DNA from: an uncultured Collinsella sp.
GTDB taxonomy: Bacteria; Actinomycetota; Coriobacteriia; Coriobacteriales; Coriobacteriaceae
Assembly: GCA_900759045.1 (NCBI GenBank)
Contig: CAAETU010000017.1
Location: forward strand, 1 to 19,013
DNA length: 19,013 nucleotides
Direction: 5' to 3'
Position numbers and translations under genes: made by a program. Of this stretch, positions 7,274 through 14,276 are shown in pieces. The notes under the pieces were generated by a model. That model saw nothing but the letters and a program-made list of their open reading frames with translations, was not told where the DNA came from and did not search any database. Numbering within the stretch: the stretch's first letter is position 1; each line of letters opens with the position of its first letter.

Positions 7274-7274
7274 T

Positions 7275-8390
7275 ATGGCCGAGCTGACGCCCCGCATGAA
7301 GGAGCTCGTCCAGCCCTACTTGACCGGCATCGAGCCCTACGATCCCAACTTTACGCCCACGCGCATCAATCTTTCGGCCAACGAGAACACCTATCCCGTG
7401 CCGGCCGGCGTGCGCGAGGCGGTTGATGCGGCCTTGGCTGCCGCACCGCTCAACCGCTATCCCGATCCCATGTCCAACGACCTGCGCGACGAGCTTGCTG
7501 CCTGGCATGGCGTGACGCGCGAGAACATCTGCGTGGGCAACGGCGGCGACGAGCTACTCTATAACTTCCTGCTGGCGTTTGGCGGCGCGGGGCGGACCCT
7601 GCTCAACTGCCCGCCGTGCTTTAGCGAGTACGCGTTCTTTGCGTCGCTCTGTCAGACCGAGGTGCGCGACGTGTGGCGCGACCCGGCAACTTTTGAGCTC
7701 GACCAGGCGGCTGTGTTCGCGGCCGCACCCGAGTGCAACCTGGCGATCGTGACCTCACCCAACAATCCCACGGGCGACGTGGCGCCGCTCGACTTTGTCG
7801 CGGCGCTGTGCGATGCGTGCCCCGGCATGGTCATGGTCGACGAGGCCTACGTGGAGTTTGCCGACGATTCGTTTGGCGCGGCAACTACGGCGCAAGGCCT
7901 TATTGCCGAGCATCCTAACCTGGTGATTCTGCATACACTGTCCAAGGCGTTCGGCGCCGCCGGCACGCGCCTGGGCTATGTGATCGCGGCGCCCGAGGTC
8001 ATCGACGTGTTCGCGGCGATTCGCCAGATCTATTCGGTCAACGTGCTGAGCCAGGCGGCAGCACTTGCCTGCGTGCGTGCCCGCGATGCCTACGCACCTG
8101 TGGTGGCGCAGGTCGCATCCGAGCGTGAGCGCGAGCTGGCCGCTCTGCGCGTGATGGCTGCCGAGGGCTTGCCCGTGGAGGCGTGGCCGAGCGCGGCGAA
8201 CTTTGTGCTCGTGCGCACGCCGCATGCCACGCGCGTGCGCGAGCGCCTGCGCGACGAGTATTCAATTTTGGTGCGCGACTTTAGCTACGCGCCGGGGCTC
8301 GCGGACTGCCTGCGCATTACCGTGGGCACCCCGCAGGAAAACGACGAGGTGCTGGCAGCGTTTGCCGCGCTGGTGAAGGAGGAGATGTAG
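7275..8390 (+). CDS. hisC: Histidinol-phosphate aminotransferase
   Basis: 371 residues, class I/II PLP-dependent aminotransferase converting imidazole acetol phosphate and glutamate to histidinol phosphate. Seen: INLSANENTYP near the N-terminus, LNRYPDPM, SPNNPTG, VDEAYVEF, and the PLP-binding lysine Lys224 in HTLSKAFGAAGTRLGY. The C-terminal arginine that binds substrate carboxylate/phosphate is in CLRITVGTP. GAGGAGG at 7262-7268 is 6 bases before the ATG. The gene starts one base after the hisD stop and ends directly against hisB. Position in the operon makes HisC a far better call than another aminotransferase. Confidence 0.97.
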   Translation: MAELTPRMKELVQPYLTGIEPYDPNFTPTRINLSANENTYPVPAGVREAVDAALAAAPLNRYPDPMSNDLRDELAAWHGVTRENICVGNGGDELLYNFLLAFGGAGRTLLNCPPCFSEYAFFASLCQTEVRDVWRDPATFELDQAAVFAAAPECNLAIVTSPNNPTGDVAPLDFVAALCDACPGMVMVDEAYVEFADDSFGAATTAQGLIAEHPNLVILHTLSKAFGAAGTRLGYVIAAPEVIDVFAAIRQIYSVNVLSQAAALACVRARDAYAPVVAQVASERERELAALRVMAAEGLPVEAWPSAANFVLVRTPHATRVRERLRDEYSILVRDFSYAPGLADCLRITVGTPQENDEVLAAFAALVKEEM

Positions 8391-8978
8391 ATGGACCGCT
8401 ATGCCGAGGTAACCCGCAAGACGGGCGAGACCGACATTGTCGTAAAGCTCGACCTGGACGGATCTGGCGTGTGCGATATCTCGACCGGCGTGCCGTATTT
8501 CGACCACATGCTCAACGCTTTTGGCCGCCATGGTCTGTTCGATCTGACGGTGCACGCGGTGGGCGACGTCGAGGTCGATGCACATCACACCGTCGAGGAC
8601 ACGGGTATTGTGCTGGGCGAGGCGTTTTGCCAGGCGCTGGGCGACAAGGCGGGCATTACGCGCTTTGCCGACGCGGCGATCGCCATGGACGAGACGCTTG
8701 TGATGGCTGCTGTTGATATTTCGGGCCGCGGGCAGGCCTACTGCGAGCTGCCCGTGCCGACCGAGCGCGTGGGCAGCTTCGATACCGAGCTGGCCGTCGA
8801 GTTCTTCTACGCCTTTGCGCGCGATGCCAAGCTCACGCTGCACGTGCGCGAGCTGGCGGGCGGCAACTCGCATCACATTATCGAGGCCGCCTTTAAGGCC
8901 GTGGGCCGCACGATGCGCCACGCCTGCGAGCTCGATCCCCGCGTGCAGGGCATCCCCAGCACCAAGGGCTCGCTGTAA
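8391..8978 (+). CDS. hisB: Imidazoleglycerol-phosphate dehydratase
   Basis: 195 residues, the monofunctional dehydratase without the HAD phosphatase domain of E. coli HisB. It removes water from imidazole glycerol phosphate as a manganese enzyme forming a large oligomer. Seen: VPYFDHMLNAFGRHG, the metal motif DAHHTVEDTG (His65, His66, Glu69) and the second metal motif GGNSHHIIEAAFKA (His161, His162, Glu165). The ATG adjoins the hisC stop, with AAGGAGGAG at 8376-8384. Because it lacks a phosphatase domain, histidinol phosphate must be dephosphorylated elsewhere, probably by the PHP protein at 12102-13013. A long palindrome lies between it and hisH. Confidence 0.98.
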   Translation: MDRYAEVTRKTGETDIVVKLDLDGSGVCDISTGVPYFDHMLNAFGRHGLFDLTVHAVGDVEVDAHHTVEDTGIVLGEAFCQALGDKAGITRFADAAIAMDETLVMAAVDISGRGQAYCELPVPTERVGSFDTELAVEFFYAFARDAKLTLHVRELAGGNSHHIIEAAFKAVGRTMRHACELDPRVQGIPSTKGSL

Positions 8979-8992
8979 CCGCAACAAAGGCA

Positions 8993-9033
8993 AAAACCAC
9001 TACGAAGGTGCCTGTCCCCTTTGTGGTGGTTTT
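8993..9033. repeat. Long palindrome between hisB and hisH
   Basis: AAAACCACTACGAAGG (8993-9008) pairs along all 16 positions with CCTTTGTGGTGGTTTT (9018-9033), with two G-T wobbles when read as + strand RNA, around the 9-base loop TGCCTGTCC. The A-tract before and T-tract after the GC core give the shape of a bidirectional terminator, yet it sits inside an otherwise continuous operon. The centre, GGTGCCTGTCCCC, resembles the reverse complement of the GGCACC and GGGGACAG modules near 18683-18730, which suggests a dispersed intergenic repeat family. Confidence 0.7.
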
Positions 9034-9059
9034 GGACGATGAGATAAGGGAGGGGTCGC

Positions 9060-9761
9060 GTGGGCGAACCGAAGATCGTGGTGGTCGACTACCACAAGGG
9101 CAACTTGTCGAGCGTTGCGCGCGGGCTTGCGCGCGCCGGTGCCGCCGCCTGCACGTCGGACGATCCGGAGCAGATCCGCAACGCCGACGGCCTGGTCATC
9201 CCGGGCGTGGGCGCGTTTTACGACGCGGTCGCCTTTATGCGCGAGGGCGGCGAGGCGGACGCGGTGCTCGACGCCGTTGCCGCCGGAACTCCGTTGCTCG
9301 GCATCTGCCTGGGCCTTCAGTTGTTTTTTGAGCGCGGCAACGAGGGCGTTCCTGCGAGCGAGAGCGCGGTCGCCGACGGCAACGCCTCCGAGCGGGCCGG
9401 TGCCCTCTGGGTCGATGGCCTGGGTATTATGCGCGGTTCGTGCACGCGCCTGGAGTCGAGCCGCCTGAAGGTGCCGCACGTGGGCTGGGACCAGGTGCAC
9501 ATGACGCCCGCCGGTGCGGCCGATCCGCTGCTTACTGGTTTTGCCGAGGGTGCCAACATGTACTTCACCCACAGCTACGCGGTGGCCGACGATTCCGATG
9601 CCGCCGATGTGCTGGCGCGCACGCACTATACGCGGAGCTTCCCGTGCATCGTGCGCCATGGCAACGTGTGGGGTTGCCAGTTCCATCCCGAGAAATCCTC
9701 CGCGCTGGGTCAGCGCATCCTTAAGAACTTCGTCAACATCGTCGAGGAGGCCGGCCGATGA
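9060..9761 (+). CDS. hisH: Imidazole glycerol phosphate synthase, glutamine amidotransferase subunit
   Basis: 233 residues, class I glutaminase that supplies ammonia to HisF. The catalytic triad is visible: Cys83 in LLGICLGLQLFF, and His209 and Glu211 in CQFHPEKSS. VDYHKGNLSSV at the N-terminus and VPHVGWDQV are also typical. I use the GTG at 9060, since AAGGGAGGGG at 9046-9055 is correctly spaced and the protein then begins as HisH does. It is about 30 residues longer than usual, chiefly because of a low-complexity insertion at about residues 96-116, right after the nucleophile elbow. It overlaps hisA by four bases (ATGA), implying translational coupling. Confidence 0.96.
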   Translation: MGEPKIVVVDYHKGNLSSVARGLARAGAAACTSDDPEQIRNADGLVIPGVGAFYDAVAFMREGGEADAVLDAVAAGTPLLGICLGLQLFFERGNEGVPASESAVADGNASERAGALWVDGLGIMRGSCTRLESSRLKVPHVGWDQVHMTPAGAADPLLTGFAEGANMYFTHSYAVADDSDAADVLARTHYTRSFPCIVRHGNVWGCQFHPEKSSALGQRILKNFVNIVEEAGR

Positions 9762-10501
9762 TCCTGTTTCCCGCAATCGATCTGATCGGCGGCAAGGTCG
9801 TGCGCCTGGAGCGCGGCGACCGGAGTCGCTGCAAGGTATATTCCGACGACCCCGTGGCCGTTGCTCGCTCGTTTGCCGAGCAGGGCGCAAGCTGGGTGCA
9901 CGTCGTCGACCTGTCCGCTGCCTTTGGCGAGGACGAGGACACATGCGCTGCCAACTCGGCGGCGATTAAGGCCATCTGCGGCGTCAACGGTCTGTCCGTG
10001 GACGTGGGCGGCGGCGTCCGCTCGCTCGCGCGCATCGACGAGTTGGCCGGCTACGGTGCGCGCCGCATCGCACTAGGCACGGTGCTCGTGACCGAGCCGG
10101 GTTTTGCCGAGGTGGCGGCCCAAGGCTTTGGCGAGCTGTTGGTGGCAGATATTGCCGCACGCGACGGCCAGGTCAAGGTGAATGGCTGGCGTGACGGCGC
10201 GGGCGTGGCGCTCGACGACGCCGTGGCGCAGCTTTCCGAGCTGGGTTTTAAGCATCTGGTGTATACCGACATTGCGCGCGATGGCATGCAGGCGGGCATC
10301 GATGTGGCAGCATATCGCCATGTGGCCGAGGTCGCGGGCTTTCCCGTCGTGGCGTCGGGTGGCATCTCGACGCTCGACGACATCCGCGCGCTTGCCGCGG
10401 TGGGCGAGGATACCATCGAGGGTGCCATTACCGGTCGTGCGCTCTACGAGGGCAACTTTACGCTGGTGCAGGCGCTGGCCGCCGCCCGAGGGGAGGAGTA
10501 G
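9758..10501 (+). CDS. hisA: ProFAR isomerase (HisA)
   Basis: 247-residue beta/alpha-barrel enzyme that isomerises ProFAR to PRFAR. Seen: Asp8 in MILFPAID and Asp131 in LLVADIAARDG, the acid/base pair of the family. The phosphate-binding glycine motifs VGGGVRS and VASGGIS fit the half-barrel repeat, and YTDIARDGM is also conserved. Its start overlaps the hisH stop, and hisF begins 4 bases after its own. In some actinobacteria the homologue (PriA) also acts in tryptophan synthesis; the sequence alone does not decide this. Confidence 0.96.
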   Translation: MILFPAIDLIGGKVVRLERGDRSRCKVYSDDPVAVARSFAEQGASWVHVVDLSAAFGEDEDTCAANSAAIKAICGVNGLSVDVGGGVRSLARIDELAGYGARRIALGTVLVTEPGFAEVAAQGFGELLVADIAARDGQVKVNGWRDGAGVALDDAVAQLSELGFKHLVYTDIARDGMQAGIDVAAYRHVAEVAGFPVVASGGISTLDDIRALAAVGEDTIEGAITGRALYEGNFTLVQALAAARGEE

Positions 10502-10504
10502 CCC

Positions 10505-11287
10505 ATGCTTACCAAACGTGTGATTCCCTGCCTGGACGTCAAGGACGGCCGTGTGGTCAAGGGCGTCAACTTTGTGAGCTTGCGCGATGCGGGCGATCCG
10601 GTGGAGCTGGCGCGCGCCTACGACCGCGAAGGTGCGGACGAGGTCGTATTTTTGGACATTACCGCGACGAGCGACAACCGTGCGACGACCATCGAGATGG
10701 CGGCGCACGCGGCCGAGGAGCTGGCCATTCCCTACACCGTGGGCGGCGGCTTTCGCGACCTGGCGGGCATGCGCACCATGGTGGCTGCCGGTGCCGACAA
10801 GGTGTCGCTCAACTCGGCGGCCGTGCGCGACCCGTCGCTGATTAGCCAGGCTGCCGCGGCTTTTGGCAGTCAGGCCGTGGTCGTGGCGATCGATGCCAAG
10901 CGCGTCGGTTTGCCCGGAGAGCCGGGTGCCGACAAATGGGAGGTCTTCACGGCGGGCGGCCGCAACGCCACGGGTATCGACGCGGTGGCGTGGGCCGAGG
11001 AAGCGGCTCGTCGCGGCGCCGGCGAGATCTTGCTGACCAGTATGGATCGCGACGGCACCAAGTCCGGCTTTGACCTGGCGCTCACCCGCGCCGTGGCGCG
11101 TGCGGTGCCGATTCCCGTCATCGCGAGCGGCGGCGTGGGTACGCTCGAGCATTTTGCCGAGGGCGTGATCGAGGGCGAGGCCGATGCCGTGCTGGCGGCG
11201 AGCGTCTTTCACTTTGGGACGTTCAGCATTCGCCAGGTGAAGGAGTATATGGCCAGTCAAGGCATCCCCGTGAGATTGGATTTTTAA
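10505..11287 (+). CDS. hisF: Imidazole glycerol phosphate synthase, cyclase subunit
   Basis: 260-residue beta/alpha-barrel partner of HisH. It uses ammonia tunnelled from HisH to turn PRFAR into imidazole glycerol phosphate and AICAR. Catalytic Asp11 (VIPCLDVKDG) and Asp130 (VVVAIDAKR) lie at the standard positions. Also seen are FLDITAT, YTVGGGFRD, LLTSMDRDGT and IASGGVGT. The length is standard. GGGGAGGAG at 10491-10499 precedes the ATG. The hisI start codon abuts its stop codon directly. Confidence 0.98.
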   Translation: MLTKRVIPCLDVKDGRVVKGVNFVSLRDAGDPVELARAYDREGADEVVFLDITATSDNRATTIEMAAHAAEELAIPYTVGGGFRDLAGMRTMVAAGADKVSLNSAAVRDPSLISQAAAAFGSQAVVVAIDAKRVGLPGEPGADKWEVFTAGGRNATGIDAVAWAEEAARRGAGEILLTSMDRDGTKSGFDLALTRAVARAVPIPVIASGGVGTLEHFAEGVIEGEADAVLAASVFHFGTFSIRQVKEYMASQGIPVRLDF

Positions 11288-11617
11288 ATGGAGCAAGTGA
11301 CAGCTGCGTCCGAGCTCAAATACGACGCCAAGGGGCTGATTCCTTGTGTGGTTCAGCAGTATGACACCGGCGAGGTGCTTATGGTTGCTTGGATGAACGA
11401 GGAGTCGGTGGGGCTGACGCTCAAGACCGGCACCACGTGGTTTTGGAGCCGCAGCCGTCAGGAGCTCTGGAATAAGGGCGCGACGAGCGGCAATATGCAG
11501 GAGGTCAAGGAACTCTTGGCCGACTGCGATAGCGATACGCTGCTGGTCAAGGTCGACTCGCCGGGTCCGGCCTGCCATACCGGCAACCGTACCTGCTTCT
11601 TTAAGAAACTCGCGTAG
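11288..11617 (+). CDS. hisI: Phosphoribosyl-AMP cyclohydrolase
   Basis: 109 residues, monofunctional (not fused to HisE as in E. coli). It opens the purine ring of PR-AMP. Magnesium-site motif ADCDSD (Asp79, Asp81, Asp83) and zinc cysteines (Cys80, Cys96, Cys103; the latter two in ACHTGNRTCFF) are present, as is WSRSRQELWNKGATSGN. The Shine-Dalgarno is weak and the ATG follows the hisF stop with no gap, so it probably depends on translation of hisF. A 46-base gap separates it from hisE. Confidence 0.97.
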   Translation: MEQVTAASELKYDAKGLIPCVVQQYDTGEVLMVAWMNEESVGLTLKTGTTWFWSRSRQELWNKGATSGNMQEVKELLADCDSDTLLVKVDSPGPACHTGNRTCFFKKLA

Positions 11618-11663
11618 GGCGGGCGCTCGACCAGGCGCTTAGCCAGCCAGAAAGGATTGAACT

Positions 11664-11981
11664 ATGGGTGTGCGCACCGCAAATGTTCAGGATGGAAATA
11701 TCGGTGAGACGCTGACGGGGCTTGCCGAGGTGATTCATGGCCGTCGCGACGCGTCGCCGCAGGAGAGCTATACCGCGCGTCTGCTGACCGACGTCGAGGA
11801 TGAGCTGCTCAAGAAGCTTGCCGAGGAGGCAAGCGAGGTGATCATGGCCTGCAAGGATAACGATCACGATCACATCCGCTACGAGGCCGGCGACCTGGTC
11901 TACCACCTGCTCGTGACGCTTGAGCGCTACGGTATCACCCTCGACGAGCTTGCCGGCGAACTCAACGCCCGCCGCCACTAG
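11664..11981 (+). CDS. hisE: Phosphoribosyl-ATP pyrophosphatase
   Basis: 105 residues of the all-alpha MazG-like NTP pyrophosphohydrolase fold. It hydrolyses PR-ATP to PR-AMP and pyrophosphate, step two of the pathway. Seen: SYTARLL, the metal motif KLAEEASEVIMAC and the second acidic helix RYEAGDLVYHLLV. AAAGGA at 11651-11656 is 7 bases before the ATG. It is the last gene of the operon; a palindromic repeat and a convergent gene follow. Confidence 0.97.
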   Translation: MGVRTANVQDGNIGETLTGLAEVIHGRRDASPQESYTARLLTDVEDELLKKLAEEASEVIMACKDNDHDHIRYEAGDLVYHLLVTLERYGITLDELAGELNARRH

Positions 11982-12020
11982 TCGTTTGGGACAGTCTTTG
12001 TTGGTGTAACGGGGTCATGG

Positions 12021-12089
12021 AAGTTGCGGTGAAATAGGGACTGTTTAAGCGCTTCATCAGGCAAAACAATCCCTATTCCACCGCAACTT
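12021..12089 (-). repeat. Dispersed palindromic repeat, copy 1
   Basis: Two 23-base arms (12021-12043 and 12067-12089) are inverted copies around a 23-base centre. Read as + strand RNA there are two C-A mismatches. Read as - strand RNA these become G-U pairs and all 23 positions pair. The conserved arm core is GTTGCGGTGGAATAGGGA in the - orientation. It lies between the convergent stops of hisE and the PHP gene, so it could serve as a bidirectional transcription end. A motif GGGACAGTCTTTG lies just outside, at 11988-12000. Confidence 0.8.
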
Positions 12090-12101
12090 ATGAAGGGATG
12101 G

Positions 12102-13013
12102 CTAGTCGAGGGGTGTGGGTTCCCATTCGCCGTTGGGGTGGGGGATGTCGAAGGTTCGGTAGCCGCAGTCGTAAGCGTGGGCCTGGGCCTCGCGGATGTT
12201 CCAGCAGATGTCGCAGGCGCGGTGTGCGTCCGAGCCAAAGGTGATGGGTACCTCGGCGTGGGCGAAGCAACGCAATAGCCCGGTCGCGGGATAGTAATCG
12301 TCGAGCCCCTTGCGCGGCGCGGCGGTCGAGACCTCAACGCGGCGGCCCGTGTCGTGAGCGCACTCGGCCATCTGCCCCCAGAACGGCGTCGGGTCAAAGT
12401 CGGGCGCAAAGCCTTCCTTCGAAAAGCGCATGACCAGGTCGGGATGGGCCATTACGTCAAAGTTGAGTGAGCTTTCGCAAGCGCGGCACCAGTCGTCGAC
12501 GTAGCGCTCCCACACGCCGTGTACCCCCAGGTTTTCCCAAACATGCAGGTTGGTGTCATCATCGATCCAGCCGCAGCGCGAATCGGGTGTATCGGGGCGA
12601 GCGACGTCTTCCGTTCCCGCCGCACCCGCGGCACCGGCCATGATATCGCCCGGATAGCCAATCCAGTGCACACTGCCCAAGCGCACTATGGCACTCGCGG
12701 ACCAGCGCTCAACCAGAGGCTCGCAACCTTCGTACCAGTCGCATTCAAAGCCATAGATAAAGCTGAGCTCCGGCGCGATCTGCGCGGCAAGCTTGCGGGC
12801 ATCCTCAAAAGCCAGACGATGTGCCGTCAGGTCGCCCTCGACAACTTGCACTTCGCAGTTGGCGTCCATGCTGGCGGGTAGGGTGAGGTGGTCAGTCGAG
12901 ACCATGACGCGGCAACCGGCCGTAGCAGCGGCGCGGACGTTGTCCTCAAACGAGGCGTGGCCGTCCGAGAACGAGGTGTGGGTATGGCAATCGACCAGCG
13001 GGCAAGCAGACAT
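12102..13013 (-). CDS. PHP-family histidinol-phosphatase
   Basis: 303 residues of the PHP (polymerase and histidinol phosphatase) metallophosphoesterase superfamily. Metal-binding motifs: DCHTHTSFSDG (His10, His12) at the N-terminus, STDHL, FIYGFECDWYEG, RLGSVHWIG, VMAHPDLV and FGSDAH near the C-terminus. These match Bacillus-type HisJ/HisK enzymes that convert histidinol phosphate to histidinol. AAAGGAG at 13020-13026 precedes the ATG on the minus strand. It lies convergent to the his operon, whose HisB lacks a phosphatase domain, so it most likely fills the missing step. Another PHP phosphoesterase activity is possible but less likely in this position. Confidence 0.9.
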   Translation of the reverse strand: MSACPLVDCHTHTSFSDGHASFEDNVRAAATAGCRVMVSTDHLTLPASMDANCEVQVVEGDLTAHRLAFEDARKLAAQIAPELSFIYGFECDWYEGCEPLVERWSASAIVRLGSVHWIGYPGDIMAGAAGAAGTEDVARPDTPDSRCGWIDDDTNLHVWENLGVHGVWERYVDDWCRACESSLNFDVMAHPDLVMRFSKEGFAPDFDPTPFWGQMAECAHDTGRRVEVSTAAPRKGLDDYYPATGLLRCFAHAEVPITFGSDAHRACDICWNIREAQAHAYDCGYRTFDIPHPNGEWEPTPLD

Positions 13014-13045
13014 GGCAGCTCCTTTGCGTCAAGCGAATCCGCTCC

Positions 13046-13051
13046 ATTGTA
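13046..13051 (-). promoter_or_regulatory. Possible -10 element for the PHP phosphatase gene
   Basis: On the minus strand, TACAAT at 13051-13046 lies 33 bases before the start codon. It is a good -10 match in a GC-rich gap, but a -35 at the proper distance is not evident; TTGGCT is about 20 bases away. Confidence 0.35.
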
Positions 13052-13182
13052 ACGGCGTGGCGTGTCGGGTGAGCCAACGTGGGGAAAGTCGCGCCCATCC
13101 GAGGACGACACCCCCGCGCCGCCCGCGATGTGCTAGCGTTTGGGTGAACAAAACGAGCCCGTGCGGAAAGGAGCCGGACCGT

Positions 13183-13668
13183 ATGCCATGCGATAGCAAA
13201 TCTCCGCTGTCCCGCGAGACCGATGCGCCCGAGACCATCGTCAAGCTGGAATGCGATATCGACGACGCGTCGCCCGAGGTGCTCGCCTACGCCGCCGACC
13301 GCCTGCGCGAGGCGGGTGCGCGCGAGGTGCACTGGCTGCCCCTCTATTGCAAGAAGGGCCGTCCCGGCTGGCAGCTGCAGGTAATCTGTACCCACGAGGA
13401 TATCGAGCGCCTGCAGACGATCATCTTTTTGGAAACCACGACCAATGGCATCCGCCGCCAGGTTATGGAGCGCGTTTGCCTGCCACGCCGCTTTGAGCGC
13501 GTAACGACGCCATGGGGCGAGGCATCCGTCAAGGTAGCCACCCTGCCCGACGGCAGCGAGCGTGCGGCGCCCGAGTACGAAGACTGCTCCCGCCTCGCTC
13601 GCGAGCATAACGTGCCGCTCCAGCGCGTGATGCAGGCGGCCCAGAGTGCTGCACTGCGATTTGAATAG
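13183..13668 (+). CDS. Stand-alone LarC C-terminal domain protein (LarC2/DUF111-like)
   Basis: 161 residues matching only the C-terminal domain of LarC, the nickel-insertion protein of the nickel-pincer (lactate racemase) cofactor. Shared features: LECDIDDASPEVLAYAADRL, LPLYCKKGRPGW, IFLETTTNGIR, LPRRFERVTTPWG and PEYEDCSRLAREH. In known LarC this part binds Mn-CTP and forms oligomers, while the N-terminal LarC1 domain is also needed. No LarC1, LarB, LarE or LarA is in the window, and the bases upstream hold only a divergent gene, so this is not a frameshifted full LarC. Start ATG 13183 is preceded by GGAAAGGAG at 13165-13173. The function of the free-standing domain is not known to me. Confidence 0.8.
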   Translation: MPCDSKSPLSRETDAPETIVKLECDIDDASPEVLAYAADRLREAGAREVHWLPLYCKKGRPGWQLQVICTHEDIERLQTIIFLETTTNGIRRQVMERVCLPRRFERVTTPWGEASVKVATLPDGSERAAPEYEDCSRLAREHNVPLQRVMQAAQSAALRFE

Positions 13669-13725
13669 CGCGGCCGGCGACATCTCGCGTCCAGCCACAT
13701 CAGCCCCATCCCGAAAGGATTCCTC

Positions 13726-14274
13726 ATGAAATACCTCATCGCCTCTGACATTCACGGCTCGGCATATTGGACCGAGCGCCTCTGCTCCGCCATCGAGTCC
13801 GAGCAGCCCGACCGCATCGTCCTGCTGGGCGACCTGCTCTACCACGGTCCGCGCAACGACCTGCCGCGCGACTACGCCCCCAAGCGTGTGATTCCGCTGC
13901 TCAACGCCCTGGCCGACCGCATCATCGCGGTGCGCGGCAACTGCGACGCCGAGGTCGACCAGATGGTGCTCGACTTCCCCGTCATGGCCGACTACGCCAC
14001 GCTGTTCGACGAGAGCGGCCGCGAGCTGTTCCTGACGCATGGCCATGTTTTTGGCGCCGGCATGCACAACAGCGTCGACCACGCGCCCGCGCTGCCCGAG
14101 GGCTCCGCGCTCGTCTACGGCCACACGCACATCAAGGTTAACGAGGAAAGTGAGGCGCACCCGGGCCTGTGGCTCTTCAACCCCGGCAGCGTGAGCATTC
14201 CCAAGGACGGTACGCACAGCTACGGCATCTACGAGGGCGGCGCGTTCCGTCACGTGATCATGGAGGAGGAATAA
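13726..14274 (+). CDS. yfcE: YfcE/MJ0936-family metallophosphoesterase
   Basis: 182 residues of the calcineurin-like phosphoesterase superfamily, YfcE type. Metal ligands visible: Asp8 and His10 (SDIHGS), Asp36 (LLGDLLYHGP), Asn72 (VRGNCD), His105 (LTHGH), His133 and His135 (YGHTH), followed by FNPGSVS. Such proteins hydrolyse phosphodiester bonds in vitro; the natural substrate is uncertain. GAAAGGA at 13713-13719 gives the start. It lies 57 bases after the LarC2-like gene and 2 bases before mazG, whose ribosome-binding site overlaps its 3' end. Confidence 0.92.
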   Translation: MKYLIASDIHGSAYWTERLCSAIESEQPDRIVLLGDLLYHGPRNDLPRDYAPKRVIPLLNALADRIIAVRGNCDAEVDQMVLDFPVMADYATLFDESGRELFLTHGHVFGAGMHNSVDHAPALPEGSALVYGHTHIKVNEESEAHPGLWLFNPGSVSIPKDGTHSYGIYEGGAFRHVIMEEE

Positions 14275-14276
14275 CC

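Noticed and set aside
10073..11578. Long minus-strand open frame opposite hisA, hisF and hisI
   Set aside because: It runs antisense across three well-supported genes and shows no domain; it is a codon-bias shadow.
12021..12089. CRISPR repeat or ordinary intrinsic terminator
   Set aside because: There is no regular repeat-spacer array, and no T run follows the stem; the matching arms at 18611-18677 point to a dispersed repeat instead.
13014..13182. Remnant of a LarC1 domain upstream of the LarC2-like gene
   Set aside because: The frame upstream has no LarC1-like sequence and the region is the divergent promoter gap and the PHP gene on the other strand.
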